Assembly (NCBI RefSeq): GCF_030813715.1
Contig: NZ_JAUSUZ010000001.1
Span: 8,042,501 to 8,106,500 of the forward strand
Source of the DNA: Catenuloplanes indicus
GTDB taxonomy: Bacteria; Actinomycetota; Actinomycetes; Mycobacteriales; Micromonosporaceae
Length of the DNA stretch: 64,000 nucleotides
Reading direction: 5' to 3'
Shown here piece by piece: positions 25,185-33,299 of the stretch. The notes beneath the pieces are model-generated. The model did not search any database. It was not told the DNA's origin and saw nothing but the letters and a program-made list of their open reading frames with translations. The translations under genes and the position numbers were made by a program. Every line of letters begins with the position of its first letter. The stretch's first letter is position 1.

Positions 25185-26093
25185 TCACCTCTTCGGCGGT
25201 ACCGGCGCCGCGCGCGATCGGAGGCGGCGGAGCATGCGCGGGTCGGTGAAGCCGGTCGCGTGCGCGGCGGACTCGACGGTGGCGCCGTGCGCGATCAGGT
25301 GGCCGGCGCGTTCCAGGCGGAGCTGCTGCTGGTAGCGCAGCGGCGTCAGGCCGGTCGCGGCGCGGAACAGGCGGGTCAGCGTCCGGTCGGCGACGCCCGC
25401 GGCGGTGGCCAGCGTGGCCAGCGGCAGCGGCTCGGTGAAGCGGGCGTCGATCACGTCCTGCACCCGGTGGACCGCGTCGCTGAGGTGCGCGCGGTGCCGC
25501 AGCATGGCGCTGGCCTGCTGTTCGTCGCCGTTGCGGCGGGCGTAGACGACCATGGCGCGGGCCACCCGGGCCGCGGCGGCCGGGCCGTGCGCGGCCGCCA
25601 CCAGGTGCAGCGACAGGTCGATGCCGCTGGCGATGCCGGCGGACGTGACGACGCGGCCGTCGACCGTGTAGAGCACGTCGCGGACCACGGTCGCGCGCGG
25701 GTGACGGCGGGCCAGCTCGTCCTGGAGTTCGTGGTGGGTGGTGCAGCGCCGGCCGTCGAGCAGGCCGGCCCGGCCGAGCGCGTCCGCGCCGGCGCAGACG
25801 CTGGCGACGGTGCCGCCGGCGTCGTGGTGCGCGCGCAGCCGGCCGAGCGTGGCGTCGGACAGCGGACCGGTGCCGGCCAGCGTGGGCGACGCCCGCCAGC
25901 CGGGGACCACGACCAGGTCCGCGTCGTCCGGCCAGTCGAGCGACGCGCGGACCGGCAGGCCCTGCGCGGACCGGACGTCCTCCCGCTCGGCCACGAAGTG
26001 CAGCCGGTAACCGGCCGTGTCGAAGACCTGGGCCGGGCCGGCCAGGTCGAGCAGGTGCACACCGGGCACGAGCAGCAGGACGACGGCGGTCAC
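25185..26093 (-). CDS. GlxA-family regulator (DJ-1/PfpI domain plus AraC HTH)
   Basis: A 302-residue protein. The N-terminal amidase-like domain (about 1-165) has ADLVVVPGW and TVASVCAGADAL, with Cys at the nucleophile-elbow position. The C-terminal AraC double helix-turn-helix (about 205-300) reads PLATLATAAGVADRTLTRLF and FTDPRMLRRLRS. The family regulates small-molecule catabolism. GTG 26093 overlaps the upstream hydrolase stop, so the two form one operon and the hydrolase substrate may be the inducer. Confidence 0.88.
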   Translation of the reverse strand: MTAVVLLLVPGVHLLDLAGPAQVFDTAGYRLHFVAEREDVRSAQGLPVRASLDWPDDADLVVVPGWRASPTLAGTGPLSDATLGRLRAHHDAGGTVASVCAGADALGRAGLLDGRRCTTHHELQDELARRHPRATVVRDVLYTVDGRVVTSAGIASGIDLSLHLVAAAHGPAAAARVARAMVVYARRNGDEQQASAMLRHRAHLSDAVHRVQDVIDARFTEPLPLATLATAAGVADRTLTRLFRAATGLTPLRYQQQLRLERAGHLIAHGATVESAAHATGFTDPRMLRRLRSRAAPVPPKR

Positions 26094-26671
26094 CGGGCCA
26101 CGACCTCCGCCACGGTACGGATCGTGGCGAACCGCCCGGCCAGCGCGTACTCCGTGCGCTCGACGATCGCGGCGGTGTCCAGCGTGCGCGGGTCGGCCAG
26201 GATCTCCGCCCACGGCCGGTCCGCGGCCGAGCGGTGCGGGATCGGGAACGTCGCGGTCGCCTCGGTCACGAACACCACGTCGTAGCCGAGGTCGGCGGCG
26301 ACCCGGGCGGTGGTCTCGCAGCACTGCTCGGTCTGGATGCCGCAGATCGTCAGCTCGCCGATCCCGGCCACGGTGAGCAGCCGCTGCAGCTCGGTGCTGG
26401 TGAACGCGTTCCGGGTGGTCTTCGTCAGCACCGGCTCGCCGGGCCGCGGGTCCAGGCCGTCGATCATGCGGACGAAGCCGGACGCCGGGTCGAACGGCCC
26501 GCCGGTGCCGGGCTCGGCGTGCAGTACCCAGATCACGGTGTCGCCGCGCTCGCGGGCCGCGGCGACCAGGTGGGCCACCCGGCCGGCGATGTCCGGCACC
26601 GAGACGGACGCCCAGCGCGGGCCCTGACGGAACGACTCCTGCACGTCGACGACGATCAGCGCTTGTCTCAT
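26090..26671 (-). CDS. Isochorismatase-family cysteine hydrolase
   Basis: A 193-residue hydrolase with the Asp-Lys-Cys triad of the family: Asp in LIVVDVQESF near residue 9, Lys in PVLTKTTRNAF, and nucleophile Cys in GIQTEQCCETTARVAADLGY, which also holds the cis-peptide region. Members include nicotinamidases and N-carbamoyl amidases. The substrate is unknown. It is first in an operon with the GlxA-type regulator. Confidence 0.9.
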   Translation of the reverse strand: MRQALIVVDVQESFRQGPRWASVSVPDIAGRVAHLVAAARERGDTVIWVLHAEPGTGGPFDPASGFVRMIDGLDPRPGEPVLTKTTRNAFTSTELQRLLTVAGIGELTICGIQTEQCCETTARVAADLGYDVVFVTEATATFPIPHRSAADRPWAEILADPRTLDTAAIVERTEYALAGRFATIRTVAEVVAR

Positions 26672-27041
26672 GCCCCGATCCTCGCAGCCGGTGACCTGCC
26701 CGGACAGGCACGATCCCGTCCGGGAGCGGAACGATCCGGTCATGCCGGGCCGGGCAGCCGGAACGACCCGGAGGGGGAACCTCGGGTGTCCTGAGTGGAT
26801 CGGGCGGCAGGGTGACGGCCATGAGAACACTGGCCACGCTCGCCGCGGAGCCGGGCCGCGGACGTGTCGTTCGTGCTGGAAGAGCCGACGGAACGCCGGG
26901 ACGTGCGGGCCGGCTGGACCCGGTCTCGGCCTACCCGGAGGTGACCTTCCGGTCGTGAGCCGCGGCTCCCCGAGCCGGCCGGTAGCGTCTCGCGCTCCGG
27001 GCGCCCCGCAGCACAGGGGCGCCCAGGTCACGCCGGGGTGC
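26672..27041. other. Intergenic stretch between the hydrolase operon and gnd
   Basis: This region is upstream of the hydrolase operon and downstream of gnd. It carries GC-rich near-repeats (CGATCCGGTC, CCGGAACGACCCGGA). Apart from one doubtful 45-codon frame at 26821, nothing gene-like is seen. Confidence 0.4.
26821..26958 (+). CDS. Doubtful 45-codon open frame, possible gene remnant
   Basis: It starts with ATG after GGCAGGGTGACGGCC and encodes an arginine-rich peptide ending LDPVSAYPEVTFRS. The ending faintly recalls the start of YceI-like proteins (DP-x-H-S-x-V-T-F), but this is weak. Frame +2 over the same bases reads VSFVLEEPTERRD, so this may be a decayed gene with a shifted frame, or chance. 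Confidence 0.2.
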   Translation: MRTLATLAAEPGRGRVVRAGRADGTPGRAGRLDPVSAYPEVTFRS

Positions 27042-28472
27042 TCAGCTGGGTGACTCGCCGCGGTTGCCGGACCATGCGGTGTGGTAGGTGCCGGCCCGGT
27101 CCACCCGGCGGTATCCGTGCGCGCCGAAGTAGTCGCGCTGACCCTGGATCAGCGCGGCCGGCAGCCGCTGCGCGCGCAGCCCGTCGTAGTAGGCGAGCGC
27201 GGAGCTGAGGCCGGGCACCGGGATGCCCAGCCAGGTCGCGGTGGACACCACGCGCCGCCACGCCTTCTGCGCGTCGGTCAGGGCCTCCCGGAAATACTCG
27301 TCGGTCAGCAGCGTGGGCAGGTCCGGGTCGGCGTTGTAGGCGGACCAGATCCGGTCCAGGAACCGCGCCCGGATGATGCAGCCGCCACGCCAGATCCGGG
27401 CCATCGCGCCCAGATCGACCTTCCAGCCGAACTCGGCGGACGCCGTCGCGATCTGGTGGAAGCCCTGCGCGTAGACGACGATCTTGGAGGCGTAGAGCGC
27501 CTTCTCGATGTCCTCGACCAGCGCGCGGGACGCCTCCCGGGCACCGGGCGGCGGGCCGGGCAGCTCCCGGGCGGCGGCCCGCAGCTCGGTCTGGCCGGAC
27601 AGCGTGCGGGCGAAGACCGCCTCCGCGATGCCCGGGACCGGCGTGCCCAGGTCCAGCGCGGCCTGCACGGTCCAGCGGCCGGTGCCCTTCTGCTCCGCGC
27701 GGTCCATGACCACGTCCACGAACGGGCGGCCGGTCTCCGCGTCGACCTGGCCCAGCACCTCGGCGGTGATCTCGACCAGGTAGGAGGCGAGCCGGCCCTC
27801 GTTCCAGCCGGCGAAGACCTCGGCGATGTCGTCCGGCACCAGGTTCGTCGCCTTCCGCAGCAGGTCGTACGCCTCCGCGATCAGCTGCATGTCCGCGTAC
27901 TCGATGCCGTTGTGCACCGTCTTGACGAAGTGACCGGCGCCGTCCGGGCCGACGTGCGTGCAGCACGGCCGGCCGTCGACCCGGGCCGCGATGCCCTCCA
28001 GGATCGGGCCGATCTCCGCGTACGCCTCGGCGGAGCCGCCCGGCATGATGCTCGGCCCGTGCAGCGCGCCCTCCTCACCGCCGGAGATGCCCGCGCCCAC
28101 GAAGTGCAGGCCCTTCTCGCGCAGCGCCTCCTCGCGGCGGATCGTCTCGGCGACGTTCGCGTTGCCGCCGTCGATGATCATGTCGCCCGGGTCGAGCAGC
28201 GGCGTGAGCTCGTCGATCACCCGGTCCGTCGGATCACCGGCCGTCACCATCACGATGATCTTCCGGGGACGCGCGATCGCGGCGACGAACTCGGCGGCGG
28301 TCTGCGCGGGCACGAACGCGCCCTCGTGCCCGAACTCCTCGATCAGCTCCTTGGTGCGGTTCTCCGTCCGGTTGTGCACCGCGACCACGTGGCCGTGCCG
28401 GGCGAGGTTACGGGCGAGGTTGCGGCCCATGACCGACAGACCGGTGACACCGATCCGTGCCAGCTCCGTCAT
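27042..28472 (-). CDS. gnd: 6-phosphogluconate dehydrogenase, decarboxylating, NADP-dependent
   Basis: This enzyme converts 6-phosphogluconate to ribulose 5-phosphate, CO2 and NADPH. The 476-residue length matches the long (dimeric) family. Markers are GLSVMGRNLARNLARHGH near residue 10 and VDGGNANV-like IIDGGNANVAETIRR. GAGISGGEEGALHGPSIMPG and the signature GPDGAGHFVKTVHNGIEYAD, with catalytic Lys, follow. IWRGGCIIRARFLD and the C-terminal HTAWSGNRG are also present. GGAGG lies 8 bases before ATG 28472. It pairs functionally with zwf in this window. Confidence 0.97.
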   Translation of the reverse strand: MTELARIGVTGLSVMGRNLARNLARHGHVVAVHNRTENRTKELIEEFGHEGAFVPAQTAAEFVAAIARPRKIIVMVTAGDPTDRVIDELTPLLDPGDMIIDGGNANVAETIRREEALREKGLHFVGAGISGGEEGALHGPSIMPGGSAEAYAEIGPILEGIAARVDGRPCCTHVGPDGAGHFVKTVHNGIEYADMQLIAEAYDLLRKATNLVPDDIAEVFAGWNEGRLASYLVEITAEVLGQVDAETGRPFVDVVMDRAEQKGTGRWTVQAALDLGTPVPGIAEAVFARTLSGQTELRAAARELPGPPPGAREASRALVEDIEKALYASKIVVYAQGFHQIATASAEFGWKVDLGAMARIWRGGCIIRARFLDRIWSAYNADPDLPTLLTDEYFREALTDAQKAWRRVVSTATWLGIPVPGLSSALAYYDGLRAQRLPAALIQGQRDYFGAHGYRRVDRAGTYHTAWSGNRGESPS

Positions 28473-28582
28473 GCTCTTGTCCTCCGGGTCCTGGTGAATC
28501 TGCAGCGGCTGACCTGGTTGCCGACACATACGGGAACGCGTCGCCGGAGAGTTCAACTTCGCCCGGAATATTCCTCGCTGGG

Positions 28583-28954
28583 TTACTCGTTCGGGTGCTC
28601 CTCCTTCTCCAGCCGCCGATACGCGTCTATCTTGCCGTCGATCACGCCCAGCGCCCGCCGTTGCTCCTCCATCTCGCGCAGCACGTTCCGCCGGTGCTCC
28701 TCCAGGATCCGCAGCCGGACTCCCGGCCTGGTGGAGTCCACGAACCGCTGCACCTGCCGGATCGGCATCCCACCGCGCCGCAGGCAGACCAGCACGTCCA
28801 GCCAGCCGAGGTGCGCGTCGGTGTAGACCCGCCGCCCGCCGGAGGTCCGCTCCACGTCGTTGAGCAGCCCGGACCGCTCGTAGTAGCGCAGCGTGTCCAG
28901 CGTCAGCCCGGTCTTCTCGGCCGCCTCGGCCGGCGTGTAGGTGACAAGATCCAT
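28583..28954 (-). CDS. MerR-family transcriptional regulator
   Basis: A 123-residue MerR protein. The winged helix is [20 protein letters not shown], followed by ERSGLL and [20 protein letters not shown], then the dimerising coiled coil [20 protein letters not shown]. It lacks C-terminal metal-binding cysteines, so it is of the organic/redox-responsive type. GGGAG lies 10 bases before ATG 28954; ATG 28963 is an alternative. The frame is open for another 209 codons upstream through the repeat array, which is odd but has no start signal. The aldo/keto reductase 1.6 kb away has a MerR-type promoter and is a candidate target. Confidence 0.88.
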   Translation of the reverse strand: MDLVTYTPAEAAEKTGLTLDTLRYYERSGLLNDVERTSGGRRVYTDAHLGWLDVLVCLRRGGMPIRQVQRFVDSTRPGVRLRILEEHRRNVLREMEEQRRALGVIDGKIDAYRRLEKEEHPNE

Positions 28955-28989
28955 GACCGACATTCTCCCGCTTCGCGGCACATTCATGA

Positions 28990-29045
28990 TTTTCCCGCTC
29001 CCGGCGTGGCCGATTCCCGGTGCTCCCGCGGGCACCGGTCGTCGC
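28990..29045 (-). repeat. Dispersed GC-rich repeat, copy 1
   Basis: On the minus strand this reads GACCGGTGCCCGCGGGAGCA, followed within 25 bases by CGCCGGGAGCGGGAAAAT. It matches copies at 13391-13452 and 30430-30482 (plus strand) in order and spacing. Confidence 0.45.
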
Positions 29046-29273
29046 CGGCGCTCCTCCCTGCCGGTCTGTGGGCGCGGGCCCTCCACCGTCATCGCTTTGC
29101 TCTGCTTACCTGACCACCTGCCTACCCAAGCACCGGCATTTCCCTGGCACCCCGCACCCCCCGGGCAGGCAGCCGAAATGCCCCGTAATCGGCGCAAGGC
29201 CCCACCCCCGAAGGCGCACGGCACGCCCCGCCCCGGATACCTGGCCCGGCGCGGATCCTCTGCCCAGCGCGGA

Positions 29274-29525
29274 GGCCCGATCCGCCCCGGAGGCCCGATC
29301 TGCCCCGGAGGGCCGATCTGCCCCGGAGGGCCGATCTGCCCCGGAGGGCCGATCTGCCCCGGAGGGCCGATCTGCCCCGGAGGGCCGATCTGCCCCGGAG
29401 GGCCGATCTGCCCCGGAGGGCCGATCTGCCCCGGAGGGCCGATCTGCCCCGGAGGGCCGATCTGCCCCGGAGGCCCGATCCGCCCCGGAGGCCCGATCCG
29501 CCCCGGAGGGCCGATCCGGCGCGAA
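29274..29525 (+). repeat. Tandem array of fourteen 18-bp repeats
   Basis: The unit is GGGCCGATCTGCCCCGGA. The ten central copies carry GATCTG; the edge copies carry GGCCCGATCCG variants. Spacing is exactly 18 bases across 252 bases. Because 18 is a multiple of three, all frames stay open; one plus frame reads GPICPG repeats and one minus frame PGQIGP repeats. Confidence 0.9.
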
Positions 29526-29774
29526 GGTGCGACCCGGCCCGGAGGTGCGGCCCGGCTCGGCACGGGCCCGCCGGGCACCACACGAACGCGCGAAGCGCGG
29601 CGCAGTACGAACGCGCGAACCGCAGCGTCGGGCCGCGCGGCGCGACGCGGCGCGGCTGCGCAGTGGCGATGCGCAGTGGCTGCCTCGGAGCGCGTGCGAA
29701 GCCCGCGTCCGAAATATCGCCATATCTCGCGCCGCCGCCGAGCGTCCGTGTCCGCGGGAATCCCACCTGCCCGG

Positions 29775-29855
29775 CTGAGTGATCAATCAGTGGTACAAAA
29801 TGGCGATCAACTTCGATATTGGATCTCCTTTTCGCACCACTGATTGATCACTCAG
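29775..29855. repeat. Long inverted repeat (20-bp perfect arms)
   Basis: CTGAGTGATCAATCAGTGGT (29775-29794) is exactly complementary to 29836-29855, around a 41-base AT-rich loop containing GATCAACTTCG. It resembles a miniature element or a large hairpin. A diverged single-arm relative lies at 12975-13036. Confidence 0.75.
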
Positions 29856-30257
29856 CGCTGGCGGCGTCGCCTTCGCGCCGGGGCGGCGGAGAACCGCCGG
29901 ACGCCTCACCCCCCGATATCGCGATATTTCGGGCATGGGGTGCGGCGGCCACCGGCTCGGTGGTGCGGTGCGAGATCTGCACGCCGCTGCCGGCTGCCTC
30001 GATCCAGCGTGTGCCGGGTGAGCAGCGTCGGCACGCCGCGAAGCGGCCACCCCCACACCTCGGTCCTCGATCCACACGGATGGACGGTGATCCCGGGCAT
30101 GTGACCCGCCTGCGGCGGCGAGCGAAGCGCGCGGCCTGCACCGCCGGCGTCGGCCCGGGACCGGTCGCGTGCGAAGCACGTGGATCGCGGGCGGTGCGGG
30201 TGTGCACTGCCGGTGTCGAGGCGGGACCGGCAGGCGGGAGCGCCAGCGACGACCGGT

Positions 30258-30431
30258 GCCCAATGCCACTCAACTCAAGTTGACCATGGATCCTGACCTG
30301 GGGTTCACAAAGCACCCCACCGCGTCTGCTCCCTGCCCGCCGAACCGCACGGGACGGCATCTGCGCCGGCCGGGGATTCACGGCCCCACCGGGCCCGCTT
30401 CAAGATCAAAATAAGCTGAGTGGCATTGGGC
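30258..30431. repeat. 15-bp inverted repeats bounding a short segment
   Basis: GCCCAATGCCACTCA (30258-30272) and TGAGTGGCATTGGGC (30417-30431) are perfect complements 144 bases apart. The segment between contains ACTCAAGTTGACC and CAAGATCAAAATAAG but no gene. Confidence 0.6.
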
Positions 30432-30482
30432 CGGTGCCCGCGGGAGCATGCGGACCGCACCGCGCCGGAAGCGGGAGGATCC
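30430..30482 (+). repeat. Dispersed GC-rich repeat, copy 2
   Basis: GGCCGGTGCCCGCGGGAGCA is followed by TGCGGACC and CGCGCCGGAAGCGGGAGGAT. It closely matches 13391-13452 and the reverse complement of 28990-29045. Confidence 0.5.
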
Positions 30483-30520
30483 GCTTCTGATGCTGTCACG
30501 CGCGCACCGCCGGGGTCGTT

Positions 30521-31471
30521 CTACGCGCGCAGCGCCGCGATCGCGGCCATCTCCGCGTCGGAGAGCGGGCCGCGGGCCTCGGCCGCGACGCACTCGGCCA
30601 GCTCGTCGCGGTTCTTCACGCCGAGCACCACGGTGGCGACGCCCGGTGCGGTCAGCGCCCAGCGGTGGGCCAGCGCGGCGGGGGACTCGCCGAGCTCGGC
30701 CGCGAGCTTGCGGAACGGCTCCGCGCGGGCGAAGTCGACCGCGGCCGGGTAGTCGGGGGCCATCGTGCGGTCCAGCGAGGACGCCAGCGAACCGGCCGCG
30801 ACCGCGCGGATCGCGATCACGCCGACGCCGGCCGCGTTCGCGGCCGCGACGATCTCCACGTTGCGCGACGGCAGGTCACCGTAGATCCACATGTCGCCGT
30901 TCATGTCCAGCGCGTTCACGATGACCTGCGCGTAGTCCGGGCGGTGCGCGGTATTACCGATCGCGTCGATGATGCTCTGCGGGTGGCCGACCGCGGTCAG
31001 GCCCCACGACCGGATCTTGCCCTCGGTGCGCAGCCGGTCGAACGCGGGCGCGACCTCGGTCGCGTACCGGTCGTAGTCGAGCGTGCCCTTCGGGCCGTCG
31101 GTGCCGGCCGGGCGTAGCTGCGTGTGCAGCAGGAACATGTCGACCGACTCGCGGCCGAGCCGGCGCAGGCTGTCCTCCAGGCTCTCGACCATCCGCGCGA
31201 CCGGGTCGGGGAACTCGTCGTCGTGCACCTGTGCCTTCGTCGCCAGCAGCGCCTCGCGTCCCTTCAGTGCCGCGCCGGCGACCCGCTCGGCCTCGAAGTC
31301 CGGCCCGTAGCTCGGCGCCACGTCGACCAGCGTGATCCCGGCGTCCAGCGCCGCGTGCACGGTCGCGATCGCCTCGGCCCGGCTCGTCTCGCCCCAGACC
31401 GCGCCGATACCGCCGCCGCCGAGCGTCAGCGCGCTGACCTGCCCGAGCCGTCCGAAGTCCCTGGTACGCAT
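30521..31471 (-). CDS. Aldo/keto reductase
   Basis: A 316-residue NADPH-dependent TIM-barrel reductase. Markers are the N-terminal MRTRDFGRLGQVSALTLGGG, the catalytic Asp-Tyr block ITLVDVAPSYGPDFEAERVA, LLATKAQVHDD in place of the usual catalytic Lys strand, and SVDMFLLHTQLRP with the family His. VATVVLGVKNRDEL is the C-terminal NADP-binding part. GGGAGG precedes ATG 31471 by 7 bases. The promoter carries a MerR-type dyad, so expression is probably switched on by a MerR regulator sensing a toxic or redox-active compound. Confidence 0.92.
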   Translation of the reverse strand: MRTRDFGRLGQVSALTLGGGGIGAVWGETSRAEAIATVHAALDAGITLVDVAPSYGPDFEAERVAGAALKGREALLATKAQVHDDEFPDPVARMVESLEDSLRRLGRESVDMFLLHTQLRPAGTDGPKGTLDYDRYATEVAPAFDRLRTEGKIRSWGLTAVGHPQSIIDAIGNTAHRPDYAQVIVNALDMNGDMWIYGDLPSRNVEIVAAANAAGVGVIAIRAVAAGSLASSLDRTMAPDYPAAVDFARAEPFRKLAAELGESPAALAHRWALTAPGVATVVLGVKNRDELAECVAAEARGPLSDAEMAAIAALRA

Positions 31472-31502
31472 GGTGTTTCCTCCCGTTGATGTGCTCACCG
31501 GG

Positions 31503-31542
31503 GATTGACGCTATGACCTGGAGCGCGCTCCAGGTCAAGCCA
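31503..31542 (-). promoter_or_regulatory. MerR-type promoter of the aldo/keto reductase gene
   Basis: On the minus strand TTGACC (-35) and TAGCGT (-10) are separated by 19 bases instead of the usual 17. The spacer is largely filled by a perfect 22-bp palindrome at 31515-31536 with half site GACCTGGAGCG. This geometry is the signature of promoters activated by MerR-family DNA twisting. Confidence 0.75.
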
Positions 31543-32161
31543 CGTCGTACGGACGGAACTGGACGCTGACCCGCGGGCCGACCGGGCGGGCGGTCTTCGG
31601 GATCGCGTGCTCCCAGGTGCGTTGGCAGGAGCCGCCCATCACGATCAGGTCGCCGTGGCCGAGCGGGAAGCGCAGGCTCTCGCCGCCGCCGCGCGGGCGC
31701 AGCATCAGCGTGCGCGGTGAGCCGAACGACACGATCGCGACCATGGTGTCCGACGCGGCCGACCGGCCCTTGGTGTCGCCGTGCCAGGCCACGCTGTCCC
31801 GCCCGTCGCGGTAGAGGCACATGCCGGCCGTGGTGAACGGCTCGCCCAGCTCGCGCGCGTAGTGCGCGGTCAGCCGGGTGCGGGCGTCGGTGAGCAGCGG
31901 GTGGGGGAGCGGCTCGCCCTCGCCGAACCACCGCAGCAGCCGCGGTACGTCGACCTCCCGCTCGTACATCCGCACTCGATCGGCCCGCCAGCCGATGTCG
32001 CCGAGCAGCGTGTCGAGCACCGCGTCGGACCCGGAGACCCAGCCCGGCAGGTGATCGACCCAGGCGCCGCGGGTCAGCGGGTGCCGCACCGCGTCGCGCA
32101 GGTCGCCGAGCGCCGGGCCGGACCCGGACGCCATGTCGAGCAGGGAGGGCTGGTGGCTCAT
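31535..32161 (-). CDS. AlkB-family Fe(II)/2-oxoglutarate dioxygenase
   Basis: A 208-residue protein of the AlkB type, which repairs N-alkylated bases by oxidative demethylation. Iron ligands are the HxD in VAWHGDTKGRSA and the His in TWEHAIPKTAR. The 2-oxoglutarate-binding arginines lie in PRVSVQFRPY. The nucleotide-recognition lid is FTTAGMCLYRDG. Its 3' end lies inside the promoter region of the aldo/keto reductase gene, consistent with a stress-repair neighbourhood. Confidence 0.92.
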   Translation of the reverse strand: MSHQPSLLDMASGSGPALGDLRDAVRHPLTRGAWVDHLPGWVSGSDAVLDTLLGDIGWRADRVRMYEREVDVPRLLRWFGEGEPLPHPLLTDARTRLTAHYARELGEPFTTAGMCLYRDGRDSVAWHGDTKGRSAASDTMVAIVSFGSPRTLMLRPRGGGESLRFPLGHGDLIVMGGSCQRTWEHAIPKTARPVGPRVSVQFRPYDVA

Positions 32162-32198
32162 GCCGCCGATCCTAGGCCGGTTAGAACACGCGTGCCAA

Positions 32199-32843
32199 TC
32201 AGGTCGCCTGGAAGGCCTTGGCCACCGCGTCCCGTACCGTCGCCAGGTCCGGCGTCTGCATGCCCCGCTCGTCGGCGAGCTGCCGGAGCGAGGTCATCGA
32301 CACGTCCGCGAGACCGCAGGCGACGAACGTGTCGAAGACGGACAGGTCCGGGTCCACGTTCAGCGCGAAACCGTGCGTGGTGATGCCGCCGCGGATCCGC
32401 ATGCCGATCGACACGAGCTTGCGGCCGTCCGGCGTCCACACGCCCACCAGGCTCGGCGCGCCCTTCGGCGTGTCCCGCCGGATCGCCTCGAAGCCGAGCG
32501 AGCCGACCGCCTCGATCAACGTGTTCTCGACCAGCCGGATGATGTCCACCGGCCCACTCTGCCGCTCCCGCAGGTTCACGATCAGGTAGCCGACCAGCTG
32601 CCCCGGACCGTGGTAGGTCGCGTGCCCGCCCCGGTCCACCGGGACGGTCGGGATCCCGCCGAGCGGGCCGGGCAGCTCCTCCGGCGGCGTCAACCGCCCG
32701 TAGGTGATCACCGGCGGGTGCGTGAGCAGGAACAACCGGTCCGGGGCGTGCCCGTCCCGGCACTCGTCCGCCCAGCCGGTCATGGTGGCGCCCGACTCGT
32801 CGTACGGCACCTCGCCGAGATCGACCCGTAGCAGCTCGCTCAT
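32199..32843 (-). CDS. lipB: Octanoyltransferase
   Basis: This enzyme moves octanoyl groups from acyl carrier protein to lipoyl domains of 2-oxoacid dehydrogenases and the glycine cleavage H protein. The LipB signature is RGGHATYHGPGQLVGYLI (about residues 71-88). The catalytic Lys is in DGRKLVSIGMRIRGGITTHG and the catalytic Cys in FDTFVACGLADVSMTSL. At 214 residues it is of normal length. No lipA adjoins it. The start overlaps the upstream stop by one base. Confidence 0.95.
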   Translation of the reverse strand: MSELLRVDLGEVPYDESGATMTGWADECRDGHAPDRLFLLTHPPVITYGRLTPPEELPGPLGGIPTVPVDRGGHATYHGPGQLVGYLIVNLRERQSGPVDIIRLVENTLIEAVGSLGFEAIRRDTPKGAPSLVGVWTPDGRKLVSIGMRIRGGITTHGFALNVDPDLSVFDTFVACGLADVSMTSLRQLADERGMQTPDLATVRDAVAKAFQAT

Positions 32844-33226
32844 CACGCCTCCCCGGCGAAGTAGTCCCGCAGTCGCACGATCTGCTCGTCGCCGTCGATC
32901 CGGAAGATCCACACCAGTGCCGTGGCGTCGTCCGATCCCGCGAAAACGGTGTCGATCTCCACGAGGAACGTGTCCCGCTCCGTCGTCCGGTGCAGTACAC
33001 AGCCCGACCGGTCCGGATCGACCGACGCCGTCGGCGCGGTATGGCGCGCATAGTAGCCGCGCAGCCCGTGGCGGATCTCGTCCCGCCCCGCGAACCGCGT
33101 GCGGTGCAGCGGCCACTCCAGCACGCCGTCCTCGGCGAAGAGCGCCGCCACCGCGTCCGGGTCGCGGGACATCGCCCCGGCGACCAGATATCGCTCGAAC
33201 ACCCGATGTGCGTCCGCACTGCTCAC
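32843..33226 (-). CDS. SnoaL/NTF2-like protein
   Basis: A 127-residue cone-fold protein. It opens with the helix FERYLVAGAMSRDPDAVAAL, then FAEDGVLEWP, a loop FAGRDEIRHGLRGYYAR and paired strands GCVLHRTTERDTFLVEIDTV and IDGDEQIVRLRDYF. The family holds isomerases, dehydratases and ligand binders. No function can be assigned. It is one base overlapped with lipB and probably co-translated. Confidence 0.83.
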   Translation of the reverse strand: MSSADAHRVFERYLVAGAMSRDPDAVAALFAEDGVLEWPLHRTRFAGRDEIRHGLRGYYARHTAPTASVDPDRSGCVLHRTTERDTFLVEIDTVFAGSDDATALVWIFRIDGDEQIVRLRDYFAGEA

Positions 33227-33299
33227 GACGCGACGCTACCAGCGCGGCCCGTCAACAGAACATTGACAAGCCCGGCGGTACGTGGAGAGCATCGTCACC

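Larger units (their letters stand above)
28955..30520. other. Repeat-rich stretch without convincing genes
   Basis: This 1.57-kb stretch between the MerR and aldo/keto reductase genes holds a 14-unit 18-bp tandem array, a 20-bp perfect inverted repeat with a 41-base loop, a 15-bp inverted repeat pair about 145 bp apart, and GC-rich segments repeated elsewhere. Long open frames exist on both strands, but they arise from the GC bias and the multiple-of-three repeat unit. None has a start signal or a recognisable domain. Confidence 0.7.

Noticed and set aside
28966-29843. Long collagen-like open frames (GPICPG, PGQIGP) across the 18-bp array
   Set aside because: The frames stay open because the repeat unit is a multiple of three and the DNA is GC-rich. 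No ribosome binding site, conserved domain or sensible ends were found, so no gene was called.
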